Below, piece after piece: positions 1 through 8,739 of a stretch of 64,000 nucleotides of DNA. The translations under genes were made by a program, and so were the position numbers. The stretch's first letter is position 1. Each line of letters opens with the position of its first letter. The notes below the pieces were generated by a model that saw only the letters and a program-made list of their open reading frames with translations, was not told the DNA's origin and did no database searches. Source of the DNA: Planctomycetota bacterium (GTDB lineage Bacteria; Planctomycetota; J058; JAJDCQ01); the NCBI GenBank assembly GCA_029260755.1, contig JAJDCQ010000070.1, forward strand, positions 1-64,000, written 5' to 3'.

Positions 1-960
1 CTCGCGGCGGATGTGCTGCTCGCGCGTCTGGAGGGTGAGGACGTAGCCGGGCTTGCCGTCGCGGTCGGTCGTCTTGCCGACGATCCGCCCCGGCAGCCGC
101 CGGAGGAGCGCCTTCTTCGTGGCCATGATCCCGAGGCCCGGTCCGCCGAAGTAGGGCGGCGTCCCGAGGGTCTGGCCCTCCATCACCGCGATGTCGGCGC
201 CGATCTCGGCCGGCGAGACGAGGACGGCGAGCGAGATCGGGTCCTGCGCCGTCACGACGAGGGCGCCGGCCGCGTGGGCCGCCTCGGCGAGCGGCGCCGC
301 GTCCTCGACGATCCCGAAGAAGTTCGGCGTCTGGACGATCAGGGCGGCGACGTCGTCGCCGAGCTTCGCCGTCACCGAGTCGAGCGGCGTCGAGCCGTCG
401 GCGCCGAGCTCGATCTCGTCGATCGTGAGGTCGAGGTTCCGGAAGTAGGTCGCGAGCACCTGACGGTACTCGGGGTGGAGGCCGCGGCTGACGAGGACGC
501 GGCTCCGGCGCGTGTGAGCCCGCGCGATCAGGGCGGCTTCGGTCACCGCCGTCGCCCCGTCGTAGAGCGAGGCGTTGGCGACGTCGAGCCCGGTCAGGGC
601 GCACATGAAGCTCTGGTACTCGAAGAGCGCCTGGAGATACCCCTGGCTCGCCTCGGGCTGGTACTGGGTGTAGGAGTTCACGAACTCCGCCCGGTTGGCG
701 AGATGCTCGACGACGGCCGGCACGTAGTGGTCGTAGTAGCCGCCGCCGAGGAACGAGGGGAGCGCGACCGCGTCGGCGTTCCGATCGGCGAGCTCGCGGA
801 GATGGTCGTCGAGCTCCATCTCGGTGAGCGCCGTCGGCCAGGTGAGCTCGCCGGCGCGGACGTTCTCGGGGATCGGGGCGAAGAGGTCTTCGAGCTTCTC
901 GACGCCGATGGCGGCGAGCATCTCGGCGCGGTCGGCGTCGGTGTTCTGGACGTAGGACAT
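1..960 (-). CDS. gcvPA: Glycine dehydrogenase (decarboxylating) subunit 1, 3' end outside window
   Basis: This is the N-terminal subunit of the split P-protein, the PLP-dependent enzyme that decarboxylates glycine and passes the aminomethyl group to lipoyl-GcvH. About 320 codons are visible from the ATG at 960; the rest lies beyond position 1. The product opens MSYVQNTDADRAEMLAAIG and carries typical family blocks such as FLGGGYYDHYVP, NSYTQYQPEASQGYLQ and NASLYDGATA. It is the last visible gene of gcvT-gcvH-gcvPA, 59 bp after gcvH. The two-subunit form predicts gcvPB next to it, outside the window. The assignment is firm; only the C-terminus is unseen. Confidence 0.95.
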   Translation of the reverse strand, partial: MSYVQNTDADRAEMLAAIGVEKLEDLFAPIPENVRAGELTWPTALTEMELDDHLRELADRNADAVALPSFLGGGYYDHYVPAVVEHLANRAEFVNSYTQYQPEASQGYLQALFEYQSFMCALTGLDVANASLYDGATAVTEAALIARAHTRRSRVLVSRGLHPEYRQVLATYFRNLDLTIDEIELGADGSTPLDSVTAKLGDDVAALIVQTPNFFGIVEDAAPLAEAAHAAGALVVTAQDPISLAVLVSPAEIGADIAVMEGQTLGTPPYFGGPGLGIMATKKALLRRLPGRIVGKTTDRDGKPGYVLTLQTREQHIRRE

Positions 961-1019
961 GCGGATCCGGCTCTCTCGGTCGGGATGCTCGGGCGGCGCG
1001 CGGTCGCCGTCCGACGGCT

Positions 1020-1430
1020 CTAGGTCGCGTCTCCGGTGACGAGCTTCTTGTAGGCGTCGGCGTCGAGGAGGGAGGCGTGGTCGGCGACGTCGTCGACCTT
1101 GATCTTGATCATCCAGCCCTCGTCGAACGACGAGGTGTTGACGAGTCCGGCGTTCTCGTCGTCCTCGAACTTCTCGTTGACCGCCTCGACCGTGCCGCCC
1201 ATCGGGCAGTAGAGATCGCTGAACGCCTTCACGCTCTCGATCTCGCCGAACTTGTCGCCCTTGCCGACCGTCCCGCCGGCGCGGACCTGGAGCTCGACGT
1301 GGGTCACGTCGGTGAGCTCGCTCGCGGCGAAGTCGGTGATGCCGACGGTGACGACGTCGCCGTCGAGCTTGCACCACTCGTGGGTGTCGGAGTACCGCCG
1401 GTCGGTGGGCGGGTTCGGCTCGCCTGCCAT
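1020..1430 (-). CDS. gcvH: Glycine cleavage system H protein
   Basis: The 136-residue lipoyl carrier shuttles the aminomethyl intermediate between the P, T and L proteins. The lipoylation motif IESVKAFSDLYCP is present, with the acceptor lysine at about residue 68, and YSDTHEW near the N-terminus is a family signature. The ATG at 1430 gives the usual family length; the frame stays open far upstream, but only as a shadow of gcvT. The gene sits 59 bp after gcvT, and that gap holds a perfect hairpin. It lies 59 bp before gcvPA. Identity is secure. Confidence 0.96.
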   Translation of the reverse strand: MAGEPNPPTDRRYSDTHEWCKLDGDVVTVGITDFAASELTDVTHVELQVRAGGTVGKGDKFGEIESVKAFSDLYCPMGGTVEAVNEKFEDDENAGLVNTSSFDEGWMIKIKVDDVADHASLLDADAYKKLVTGDAT

Positions 1431-1449
1431 CTCACTCGTCTCCTGGCTC

Positions 1450-1473
1450 GAGCCCGGCCGGTCGGCCGGGCTC
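1450..1473 (-). promoter_or_regulatory. Perfect 10-bp-stem hairpin between gcvT and gcvH
   Basis: Arms 1450-1459 (gagcccggcc) and 1464-1473 are perfectly complementary around a 4-nt loop. No U-run follows on the transcribed strand. It could be an RNA stabiliser, a processing site or a weak attenuator that sets gcvT against gcvH levels; which of these is not visible. Confidence 0.5.
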
Positions 1474-1489
1474 GGTCGTGGGGTCGTCG

Positions 1490-2605
<1,116 letters not shown>

Positions 2606-2646
2606 GAGCCGTACGCCTCCCGAACGATGACCCGGAACGGGCGGCG

Positions 2647-2675
2647 ACTTTACTGCATTCGGGTGGGCGAGTCCA
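2647..2675 (-). promoter_or_regulatory. Putative promoter of the gcv operon
   Basis: Read on the minus strand, TGGACT (2670-2675) and TAAAGT (2647-2652) are 17 bp apart, matching -35 and -10 hexamers at 4 of 6 positions each. The box lies 41 bp upstream of the gcvT ATG. Confidence 0.45.
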
Positions 2676-2685
2676 CGCCGCGGAT

Positions 2686-4257
2686 TCAGTCGCTTCGGCG
2701 GGGCGGGGGGCCGTCCTCGCCCTCGCCGGGGGTCCCCGCGGCGGCCTTCGGCGAGGGCGGGCCGGCCGGCGTCGGCTCCTCGTCTTCGGGCGGGAGGAGG
2801 CGCTCGCGGTCCCGGGCGTGCTCCGCGGCGCGGTCGCGTGCGGCCCTCGCGCGGCGCTCCTCCCACCAGGTCGCCCAGTCCTCGGGGCTGAAGGTTCGCT
2901 CCTCGCCCGAGGCGTGCTGCACGGCCGAGTGGAGGATCGTCTGGACCTCGCCGGCGGTCCGCCGCATGCCCGCGATGAGCAGCCCGAGCACCTCCTCGAC
3001 CTGCCCCTCCTCGCAGTGGAGGGCGGCGTGGAACGCGCGGCTGGCGACCTTGCGATACTTCTCGATCTTCGCCGGCAGCCCCTCGAAGTCGCGGACGAGG
3101 AGGAAGATCGCCTGGCGGAGGACGTCGATCGGGCGGCGCCCGGGCGGGGGCGCGAGCTCGGGATCGGGCACCGCGAGGTCGGTCGCGAAGATCGGAAGGA
3201 AGTAGGGGAGGATCTCGTCGCCGTGGCGCAGGAGCTGCGGGCGGAGCCGCCCCGAGACGCTGTAACGGGCGAACGCGCCGGGCTCGTGGGCGAGGTGGAG
3301 CTTGCCGAGCTCGACGGTCAGCTCGTGCTTGTCGCCGGGGCCGAGCGTCACCTCGCCGATCGCCTTGATCGTGCGCGACAGGCGCACCCGCCGGCGGCGC
3401 CCGTCGAGGCCGAGCTCGGCGAAGTCGACCTGGAGGACGCCGAAGAGGTCGGACTCGCCCGAGCCGTCGTGCGCGATCAGGACGGGGCGGTCGGACTTGT
3501 TCTCGATCGTGATGCGGGCGAGCGCGGCGGACTTCGGGTCGAGCCGGCCCTGGAGCGGCTCGATCGTCACCCGGACGACGTGCTCGTGGACCATCCGCTG
3601 GCGCGCCTTCTGCTTCAAGCGCTGGAGGTTGTTGCGGAGCTCGGAGCGGGGATCAAGGGCGAGGAGCGCGTCGGCGAGCCGGATCGTGCCGAGGAAGTCG
3701 CCGCGGATGAACCGGTCGACGGCCAGCTCGTAGCGGGTCGCGAAGAACTCCTTCTCGGCCGCCTCGCGCTCGCGCTGCCGGCGTCGCTCGGCGGCGCGCC
3801 GCCGGCCGCCGGGGTCGGGCGTGCGCTCGCCGGGGAGGTCGGTCGAGCCGGCGCCTCCGTTCACCCGGAGCCAGCGCCCGAGCTGCTCGCGGAGGTGAGC
3901 CTCGAATCGAAGGCGGGCGGCCTCCTCCTCGAGCACCTCGGCCGCGCCCGGACCGAACCGGAGGAGCTCGTCGAGCGCCTCGTGGGCGGCGATCACGCGC
4001 TTGCGCAGGAGCTCACCGCCGAGGCGCGCGATCATGCCGCGCTCGTCGCGCCGCACCCGCGGCGGGTCGGGCCAGGCCGGGCCGGAGCCGCGCTCGCCGA
4101 TCGAAGGCTCGGTCGTCGGGGGCACGAACCGCCGGAGGCGGAGGCCGTCGTCGTCGTCGTCGCCGAGCGCGCCCGAGATGCCGCCGAGCGAGACGGCGGC
4201 GCTCGCGACGAGGGCGAGGACGAACGAGGAGCGGCGATCGGGACGGAGGCGCGGCAT
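2686..4257 (-). CDS. Secreted protein of unknown function
   Basis: A 523-residue product that I do not recognise. It opens with an arginine-rich n-region and a hydrophobic stretch (SSFVLALVASAAVSLGGISG), so a signal peptide is likely, followed by an acidic DDDDD patch. A basic, Arg/Glu-rich helical region near residues 140-190 precedes a beta-rich segment (HELTVELGKLHLAHE). The C-terminus has FSPEDWATWWEERRARAARD, a tail seen in my experience in secreted planctomycete proteins. The ATG at 4257 is preferred over an upstream in-frame start because it begins the signal peptide and lies 8 nt from a TACAAT box, so the transcript may be leaderless. Confidence 0.7.
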   Translation of the reverse strand: MPRLRPDRRSSFVLALVASAAVSLGGISGALGDDDDDGLRLRRFVPPTTEPSIGERGSGPAWPDPPRVRRDERGMIARLGGELLRKRVIAAHEALDELLRFGPGAAEVLEEEAARLRFEAHLREQLGRWLRVNGGAGSTDLPGERTPDPGGRRRAAERRRQREREAAEKEFFATRYELAVDRFIRGDFLGTIRLADALLALDPRSELRNNLQRLKQKARQRMVHEHVVRVTIEPLQGRLDPKSAALARITIENKSDRPVLIAHDGSGESDLFGVLQVDFAELGLDGRRRRVRLSRTIKAIGEVTLGPGDKHELTVELGKLHLAHEPGAFARYSVSGRLRPQLLRHGDEILPYFLPIFATDLAVPDPELAPPPGRRPIDVLRQAIFLLVRDFEGLPAKIEKYRKVASRAFHAALHCEEGQVEEVLGLLIAGMRRTAGEVQTILHSAVQHASGEERTFSPEDWATWWEERRARAARDRAAEHARDRERLLPPEDEEPTPAGPPSPKAAAGTPGEGEDGPPPRRSD

Positions 4258-4265
4258 CGCGCGCC

Positions 4266-4271
4266 ATTGTA
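4266..4271 (-). promoter_or_regulatory. TACAAT -10 box giving a probably leaderless mRNA
   Basis: On the minus strand TACAAT matches the -10 consensus at 5 of 6 positions and ends 8 nt before the ATG at 4257. No Shine-Dalgarno sequence can fit in that space. Confidence 0.5.
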
Positions 4272-4374
4272 GCGGCTTCTGACATCGTTGCGTCACGACC
4301 CCGGCGCCGCTCGCGGCCCGCCCGACCCGGCGATTGGCCGAACGTCGGGCCGCTCGTTACGGTGTCGGGATCCG

Positions 4375-4818
4375 ATGAGCGACGAACCCGTCATTCCTCA
4401 GGCCGGCGCGATCCCCTTTCGGAGGGGTGCCGACGGTCGACTCGAGGTGCTTCTCGTCACCTCGACGACGGACGGCTCGTGGGGCGTCCCCAAGGGTCAC
4501 ATCGATCCGGGCGATGGCCGCGAGGACACGGCCGTCACCGAGAGTCTCGAGGAGGGCGGCGTCCGCGGGGCCGTCGTCGGCGCGCCGCTGGGTGCCTACC
4601 GCTACGAGAAGAGGGGGAGGACGTTCGAGGTGACCGTCTTCGCGCTCGAGGTGCGCGAGACGCTGGAGCGCTGGGAGGAGGAGGCGGTTCGCGAGCGGCG
4701 CTGGCTTCCGGCGGGCGACGCGGCCGACGCGGTCGCGCGTCCGGGCGTCGCCGCGCTGATCCGGGCGCTGATCGCGTGCGAGAGCGGCGGCCCGTTCGAC
4801 GGGAACCGCGCCCGGTGA
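4375..4818 (+). CDS. Nudix hydrolase
   Basis: A 147-residue Nudix-fold pyrophosphohydrolase, probably cytoplasmic. The Nudix box spans residues 41-63 (GHIDPGDGREDTAVTESLEE then GGV), preceded by WGVPK. It keeps the metal-binding EE pair, but has Asp for the first Glu and Thr-Glu in place of Arg-Glu. The short WGVPKGHIDPGDG form resembles diadenosine or diphosphoinositol polyphosphate hydrolases; the substrate cannot be told. The stop overlaps the GTG of the next gene by 4 nt (GTGA), so the two are probably translationally coupled. Confidence 0.9.
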   Translation: MSDEPVIPQAGAIPFRRGADGRLEVLLVTSTTDGSWGVPKGHIDPGDGREDTAVTESLEEGGVRGAVVGAPLGAYRYEKRGRTFEVTVFALEVRETLERWEEEAVRERRWLPAGDAADAVARPGVAALIRALIACESGGPFDGNRAR

Positions 4819-5393
4819 CCGACTCCGCGATCTACGCCTGCCTCGGCTGGGGGTCGCTCCTCTGGAGCACGCAGGGGCTCCCGGTTCGCGGCGCGTGGCG
4901 CGACGACGGGCCGCGTCTTCCGATCGAGTTCATGCGCATCTCCGCCGACGGTCGGCTCACCCTGATCGTGGAGCGCGGCGGCGCCGTCGTCGGGACCTAC
5001 CGGGCCGCGGTCGACGTCGCCTCGATCGAGGAGGCGGTCGAGGTGCTCGCGCGGCGCGAGGGCTGCACCGAGAGGAACGTCGGTCGCTGGACGCCCGCCT
5101 GCGGGGGCAGCGCCACCGTCGTCCCCGAGGTCGTGCCCGCGATCGGGGCGTGGGCGGAGGCGGTCGGCCTCGCCGGCGTCGTCTGGACCGACCTCGCGCC
5201 CCTCTTCCGCTCGCGGACGGGGCGGAGCTTCTCGGCCGCGGCGGCGGTCGACTACCTCGCGAGCCTCGAGGATCCGGAAACGCGCGCCCGGGCCGAGGAG
5301 TACATCCGCCGCGCTCCCGCGCAGACCCGCACGGCGGTGCGGGCGCTCGCGGAGGAGCGGCTCGGGTGGACGCCGCTCGAGGACGAGTCGTAG
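4815..5393 (+). CDS. Gamma-glutamylcyclotransferase-like protein
   Basis: A 192-residue protein whose N-terminus (AIYACLGWGSLLW) resembles the YGSLL glycine-rich nucleotide-like loop of the GGCT/BtrG fold. I infer that fold from this motif and the size. No reliable substrate can be given, and the usual catalytic glutamate is not obvious. The GTG at 4815 overlaps the Nudix stop, which favours this start. The stop abuts the convergent hydrolase gene with no spacer (5393 against 5394). Confidence 0.6.
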   Translation: MTDSAIYACLGWGSLLWSTQGLPVRGAWRDDGPRLPIEFMRISADGRLTLIVERGGAVVGTYRAAVDVASIEEAVEVLARREGCTERNVGRWTPACGGSATVVPEVVPAIGAWAEAVGLAGVVWTDLAPLFRSRTGRSFSAAAAVDYLASLEDPETRARAEEYIRRAPAQTRTAVRALAEERLGWTPLEDES

Positions 5394-6314
5394 TCAGTCG
5401 GCCTTCGCGGGCGCGGCCTCCGCAGCGGCCTTCGCCGTCGACCGCAGCTCCGCCAGCCGATCCTCGAGCCACTCGTCGACGAACGCGAACGCCTTCTCGC
5501 GGTCCGCCTCGACCTCGTTGAAGATCTCGTGGTAGAGGCCGGGCAGCTCCTCGTAGCGCCCGCGGTCTTTCGGAAGGGCCTCGCCGAAGCGGCGGCTCGC
5601 CCCGACGTCGACGATGCGGTCGTCCCCCGCCTGGAGCACCAGGCACGGGACGGGGTAGTCGGCGCCGCGGTCGCGCACCGCCGCGTGGATCGCGGTCACC
5701 TCGGTGAACCAGCGCACCGTCACCTTTTTCGGGATGAGCGGGTCGGCGTCGTAGGCGGGCGCGACCTCGGGGTCGTGGCTCAGGTCGCTCGAGGGGATCC
5801 CTGACGGGATCGCGAGGGTCGGCGCGAGACGGCTCATCAGGCGGGCCGACCTCTCCTTCATCCAGCCGACCTTCACGGCGATCCCGAGGAACGGGCTCGA
5901 GAGGACGGTGCCGACGAGACCGGCGGCCGGGCCGCGCTGCAGGGTGTGCGCGATCGTGAGGAGCGCCCCGTGGCTGTGGCCGACGATCGCGAGCGGCGTC
6001 TCGCCGCGCTGCGGGGCGAGCCAGCCGAGGAACGCGTCGAGGTCGTCGAGGAACTCCTGGAACGACTCGCAGTAGGCGCGCACGCCGCCGCTCTTGCCGT
6101 GGCCGCGGTAGTCGAACGCCGCGCAGGGGAAGCCGCGAGCGGCCCAGCGGGTGGCCACCCGCTCGTAGCGGCCGGAGTGCTCGGGGAAGCCGTGGATGAA
6201 GACGAGCCAGAGCGGCCGGGTCTCGGCGCCTTCGGCGGGCTGCCACGTCCGGCAGTAGATCGGCGTCCGGTCCGCGGAGGGGACCGTCTCTTCGTGGCGG
6301 AGGATCTCGGTCAT
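5394..6314 (-). CDS. Alpha/beta hydrolase, monoacylglycerol-lipase-like
   Basis: A 306-residue serine hydrolase of the S33 / lysophospholipase-like group. HGFPEHSGRY forms the oxyanion loop region, FDYRGHGKSGG follows, and GHSHG (Ser114) is the nucleophile elbow. Asp231 or Asp232 (AGDDRIVD) and His262 (YHEIFNE) complete the triad. There is no signal peptide. It starts 7 bp after the BamA-like stop and is the last gene of that operon, so a role in lipid or lysophospholipid turnover near envelope assembly is a reasonable inference, but unproven. Confidence 0.88.
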   Translation of the reverse strand: MTEILRHEETVPSADRTPIYCRTWQPAEGAETRPLWLVFIHGFPEHSGRYERVATRWAARGFPCAAFDYRGHGKSGGVRAYCESFQEFLDDLDAFLGWLAPQRGETPLAIVGHSHGALLTIAHTLQRGPAAGLVGTVLSSPFLGIAVKVGWMKERSARLMSRLAPTLAIPSGIPSSDLSHDPEVAPAYDADPLIPKKVTVRWFTEVTAIHAAVRDRGADYPVPCLVLQAGDDRIVDVGASRRFGEALPKDRGRYEELPGLYHEIFNEVEADREKAFAFVDEWLEDRLAELRSTAKAAAEAAPAKAD

Positions 6315-6321
6315 GGGGGAT

Positions 6322-8739
6322 CTACCTCGAGAAGCCGATGCCGATCGTGAACGAGAATCGCTCCTCGTCGTCGCCGTCCATCTTCACGATCGGGACGCCG
6401 AAGTCGAGCGCGAGCGGCACCTCGAGCCACGGGATGACGATCCGGAGCCCGACGCCGGCCGACACGCGCAGCCCGTTCCGGTCATCGGCCCGGTCGGTCA
6501 GGAGGAAGTCCGTCACCTCCGGGACGACGCTGCCGGCGTCGAGGAACGCCACGCCGCGGACCCAGCCGCCGGGCGAGAGGGGGAAGGAGTACTCGAGGCT
6601 GCCGGCGAGGAGGAAGTCGCCCCCGATCGCGTCGCCGTTCTCGCGCGGGCCGACCCCGCGGAAGTCGAAGCCGCGCAGGCTCGAGGCGCCGCCGGCGAAG
6701 AAGCGCTCCGAGATCGGGATGTCGTCCGTGCCCGACAGCTCGTCGATGAGCCCCATCTCGGCGCGGACCGCCAGGACGTGGCGGAGGCCGTCGGGCAGCT
6801 CGAACAGGGTCGTCTGCCAGCTCGCCTGCGCGCGGATCCGATGGAAGTCGAGGTCGCTCCCGAGGGCCGCGGCGCCGATCTCCCAGCTCACGCTCGCGCT
6901 CCAGCCGTCGTGACGGAGGAACCGGGCGTCGGTCTCGGTCCGGTCGATCGAGAGCGACACGCCGAAGCTCGAGATCGTCGAGCGGCCGGCCGCGGCGAGG
7001 ACGTCGGCCGAGCTCCCCTGCTCGATGTCGTGAACGCGGACGTCCTCGAGCCGGTAGGTCAGCTTCGCGACGAGCCCGGCGAAGAGCTCGCGCCCGAGCG
7101 AGATCCGGCCGCCGCGCCGCGTCTGGCGGAGCTCGCCGAGGTCGTGGTCGTGCCAGAACGCGTCGGTCGAGAAGATCAGGCGCGACCCGAAGAGGGCCGG
7201 CTCGGTGAACCGCACCCGGTAGCTCGAGCGCGTGTCGCCGGGCTGGAGCTGCACGAGCAGCCGCTGCCCGCCGCCCTTGAACGCGCGCCCCTCGACGATG
7301 TCGCTCCACGACCGGGGCAGGCGCGTGATGTCGAAGTTCCGCTGGTGGTAGAAGAGCTCGCCGAAGACGTTGGTGTCCGAGCTGATCCCGACGCCGATCC
7401 GCCCGTCGCTCGTGTCGGCCTCGACGACCCGGACGATCAGGTCGCGGGTGGCCGCGTCGCCCTCGCCCTGCCGGAGACGCACCGAGACGCGCTCGAACCA
7501 GCCGCGACTCCGGAGGGCGGCGACGCTCGCCTCGATCGCGCGGAGGTCGGCCGTCTCGCCCGGCGCCACCCGCAGGCGCCGCCGGATCACGGAGTCGCGC
7601 GTCTCGTCGTTGCCCTCGATGATCACCCGCCCGATGCGGATCGCCGGCCCCTCGTCGACGAGCAGGGTGAGCGCGATCGTGCGCGCTTCGGGGTCGACCC
7701 GGCGGAGGAGACGCGGCCGGGCGAGGACGTGGCCGAGCGCCCCGTAGCGGCGGGCGATGGCCTCGAGCCCGGCGTCGACGCGCGCGACGTCCCAGGCCTC
7801 GCCGGCGGCGACGCCGAGCGCCGCCGCGAGCTCCTTGGCCGGGATGGCGGAGGCGCCGGCCACCTTGACGGAGCCGACCGTGTAGCGGTCGCCCTCCTCG
7901 ATCCGGAACCGGACGGTCGCGCCGCCGTCTCCATCGACGCGGTCGTCGGGGCGCGCGGGCTCGGTCGTGACGACGACGTCGAGCCACCCTCGATCGCGGT
8001 AGTGCGCGGCGATCCGATCGGCGTCGCGCGCGAGCTCGTCCTCGTCGAGGCGGCCCTCGATGATCCACCCGAACGCGAACGCCTCGCGCGTCGCGATCAC
8101 CGACTCGAGCTCGGCCGGGTCGAACGCCGCCGCGCCGTCGAGCTCGATCGCGTCGACGAAGCGACGCTCGCCGGGGTCGATCGCGAAGACGAGGTCGGCG
8201 TCGGCCTGCCAGGCGACCTCGGCCCGCGGGAACCCGGCGCGGACGACGAGGGCCCGCAGGGTCTCGGCGTCGGCCGTCGCGGCGACCCGGTCGAGCGGCG
8301 CCGACTCGGGGTGCGTGACCGCCGCGCGGAGCTCGTCGGGGTCGAGGCCGTCGCCCTCGAGGGAGACGACGCGGATCGACTCGATCCGCGGCCGCTCGGC
8401 CAGGTGGAAGACGATCGCGACGCCGCCTCCCGCCGGGCGCACCTCGGCCCGGATGCCGACGGCCGGGTCGACCTCCCCCGTCGCGTGGAGGCGGACGATG
8501 TCGGCCGAGAGCACCTCGGGATCGAACGCCGAGCCCGCCCGGGTGGCGATCCGGCTCGCGAGGGCCGCGGGCGGAAGCTCGACGAGGCCGCGGAGCTCGA
8601 CCGAGACGACCGGGCGTCCGGTGAGGTCGGCGGCGAGGCCGCGCGCGGGCTCCTGGGCGAACGCCGGCACCGAGGGGGCGAGGGCGATGGACAGGAGCAC
8701 GACGGCGACGAGGAGCGCTCGCCCGCCGGGGGTCGTCAC
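6322..8739 (-). CDS. bamA: BamA-like outer-membrane protein assembly factor (Omp85)
   Basis: An 805-residue Omp85 protein with a signal peptide (cleaved near VPAFAQEP), five POTRA-like repeats to about residue 440, and a C-terminal 16-strand barrel. POTRA hallmarks include IGRVIIEGNDETRDSVIRRR. The barrel has the lock motif SLRGFDFRGVGP and ends in beta strands FSFTIGIGFSR. The length and five POTRAs favour BamA over TamA. The GTG at 8739 overlaps the upstream stop (GTGA) and begins the signal peptide, although the frame stays open much further upstream. It lies in an operon behind a PPIase and a HEAT protein. Confidence 0.9.
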   Translation of the reverse strand: MTTPGGRALLVAVVLLSIALAPSVPAFAQEPARGLAADLTGRPVVSVELRGLVELPPAALASRIATRAGSAFDPEVLSADIVRLHATGEVDPAVGIRAEVRPAGGGVAIVFHLAERPRIESIRVVSLEGDGLDPDELRAAVTHPESAPLDRVAATADAETLRALVVRAGFPRAEVAWQADADLVFAIDPGERRFVDAIELDGAAAFDPAELESVIATREAFAFGWIIEGRLDEDELARDADRIAAHYRDRGWLDVVVTTEPARPDDRVDGDGGATVRFRIEEGDRYTVGSVKVAGASAIPAKELAAALGVAAGEAWDVARVDAGLEAIARRYGALGHVLARPRLLRRVDPEARTIALTLLVDEGPAIRIGRVIIEGNDETRDSVIRRRLRVAPGETADLRAIEASVAALRSRGWFERVSVRLRQGEGDAATRDLIVRVVEADTSDGRIGVGISSDTNVFGELFYHQRNFDITRLPRSWSDIVEGRAFKGGGQRLLVQLQPGDTRSSYRVRFTEPALFGSRLIFSTDAFWHDHDLGELRQTRRGGRISLGRELFAGLVAKLTYRLEDVRVHDIEQGSSADVLAAAGRSTISSFGVSLSIDRTETDARFLRHDGWSASVSWEIGAAALGSDLDFHRIRAQASWQTTLFELPDGLRHVLAVRAEMGLIDELSGTDDIPISERFFAGGASSLRGFDFRGVGPRENGDAIGGDFLLAGSLEYSFPLSPGGWVRGVAFLDAGSVVPEVTDFLLTDRADDRNGLRVSAGVGLRIVIPWLEVPLALDFGVPIVKMDGDDEERFSFTIGIGFSR

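Noticed and set aside
2606..2685. Glycine riboswitch ahead of gcvT
   Set aside because: Only about 80 bp separate gcvT from the next gene and the promoter lies within it, leaving about 35 nt of leader, too short for a glycine aptamer.
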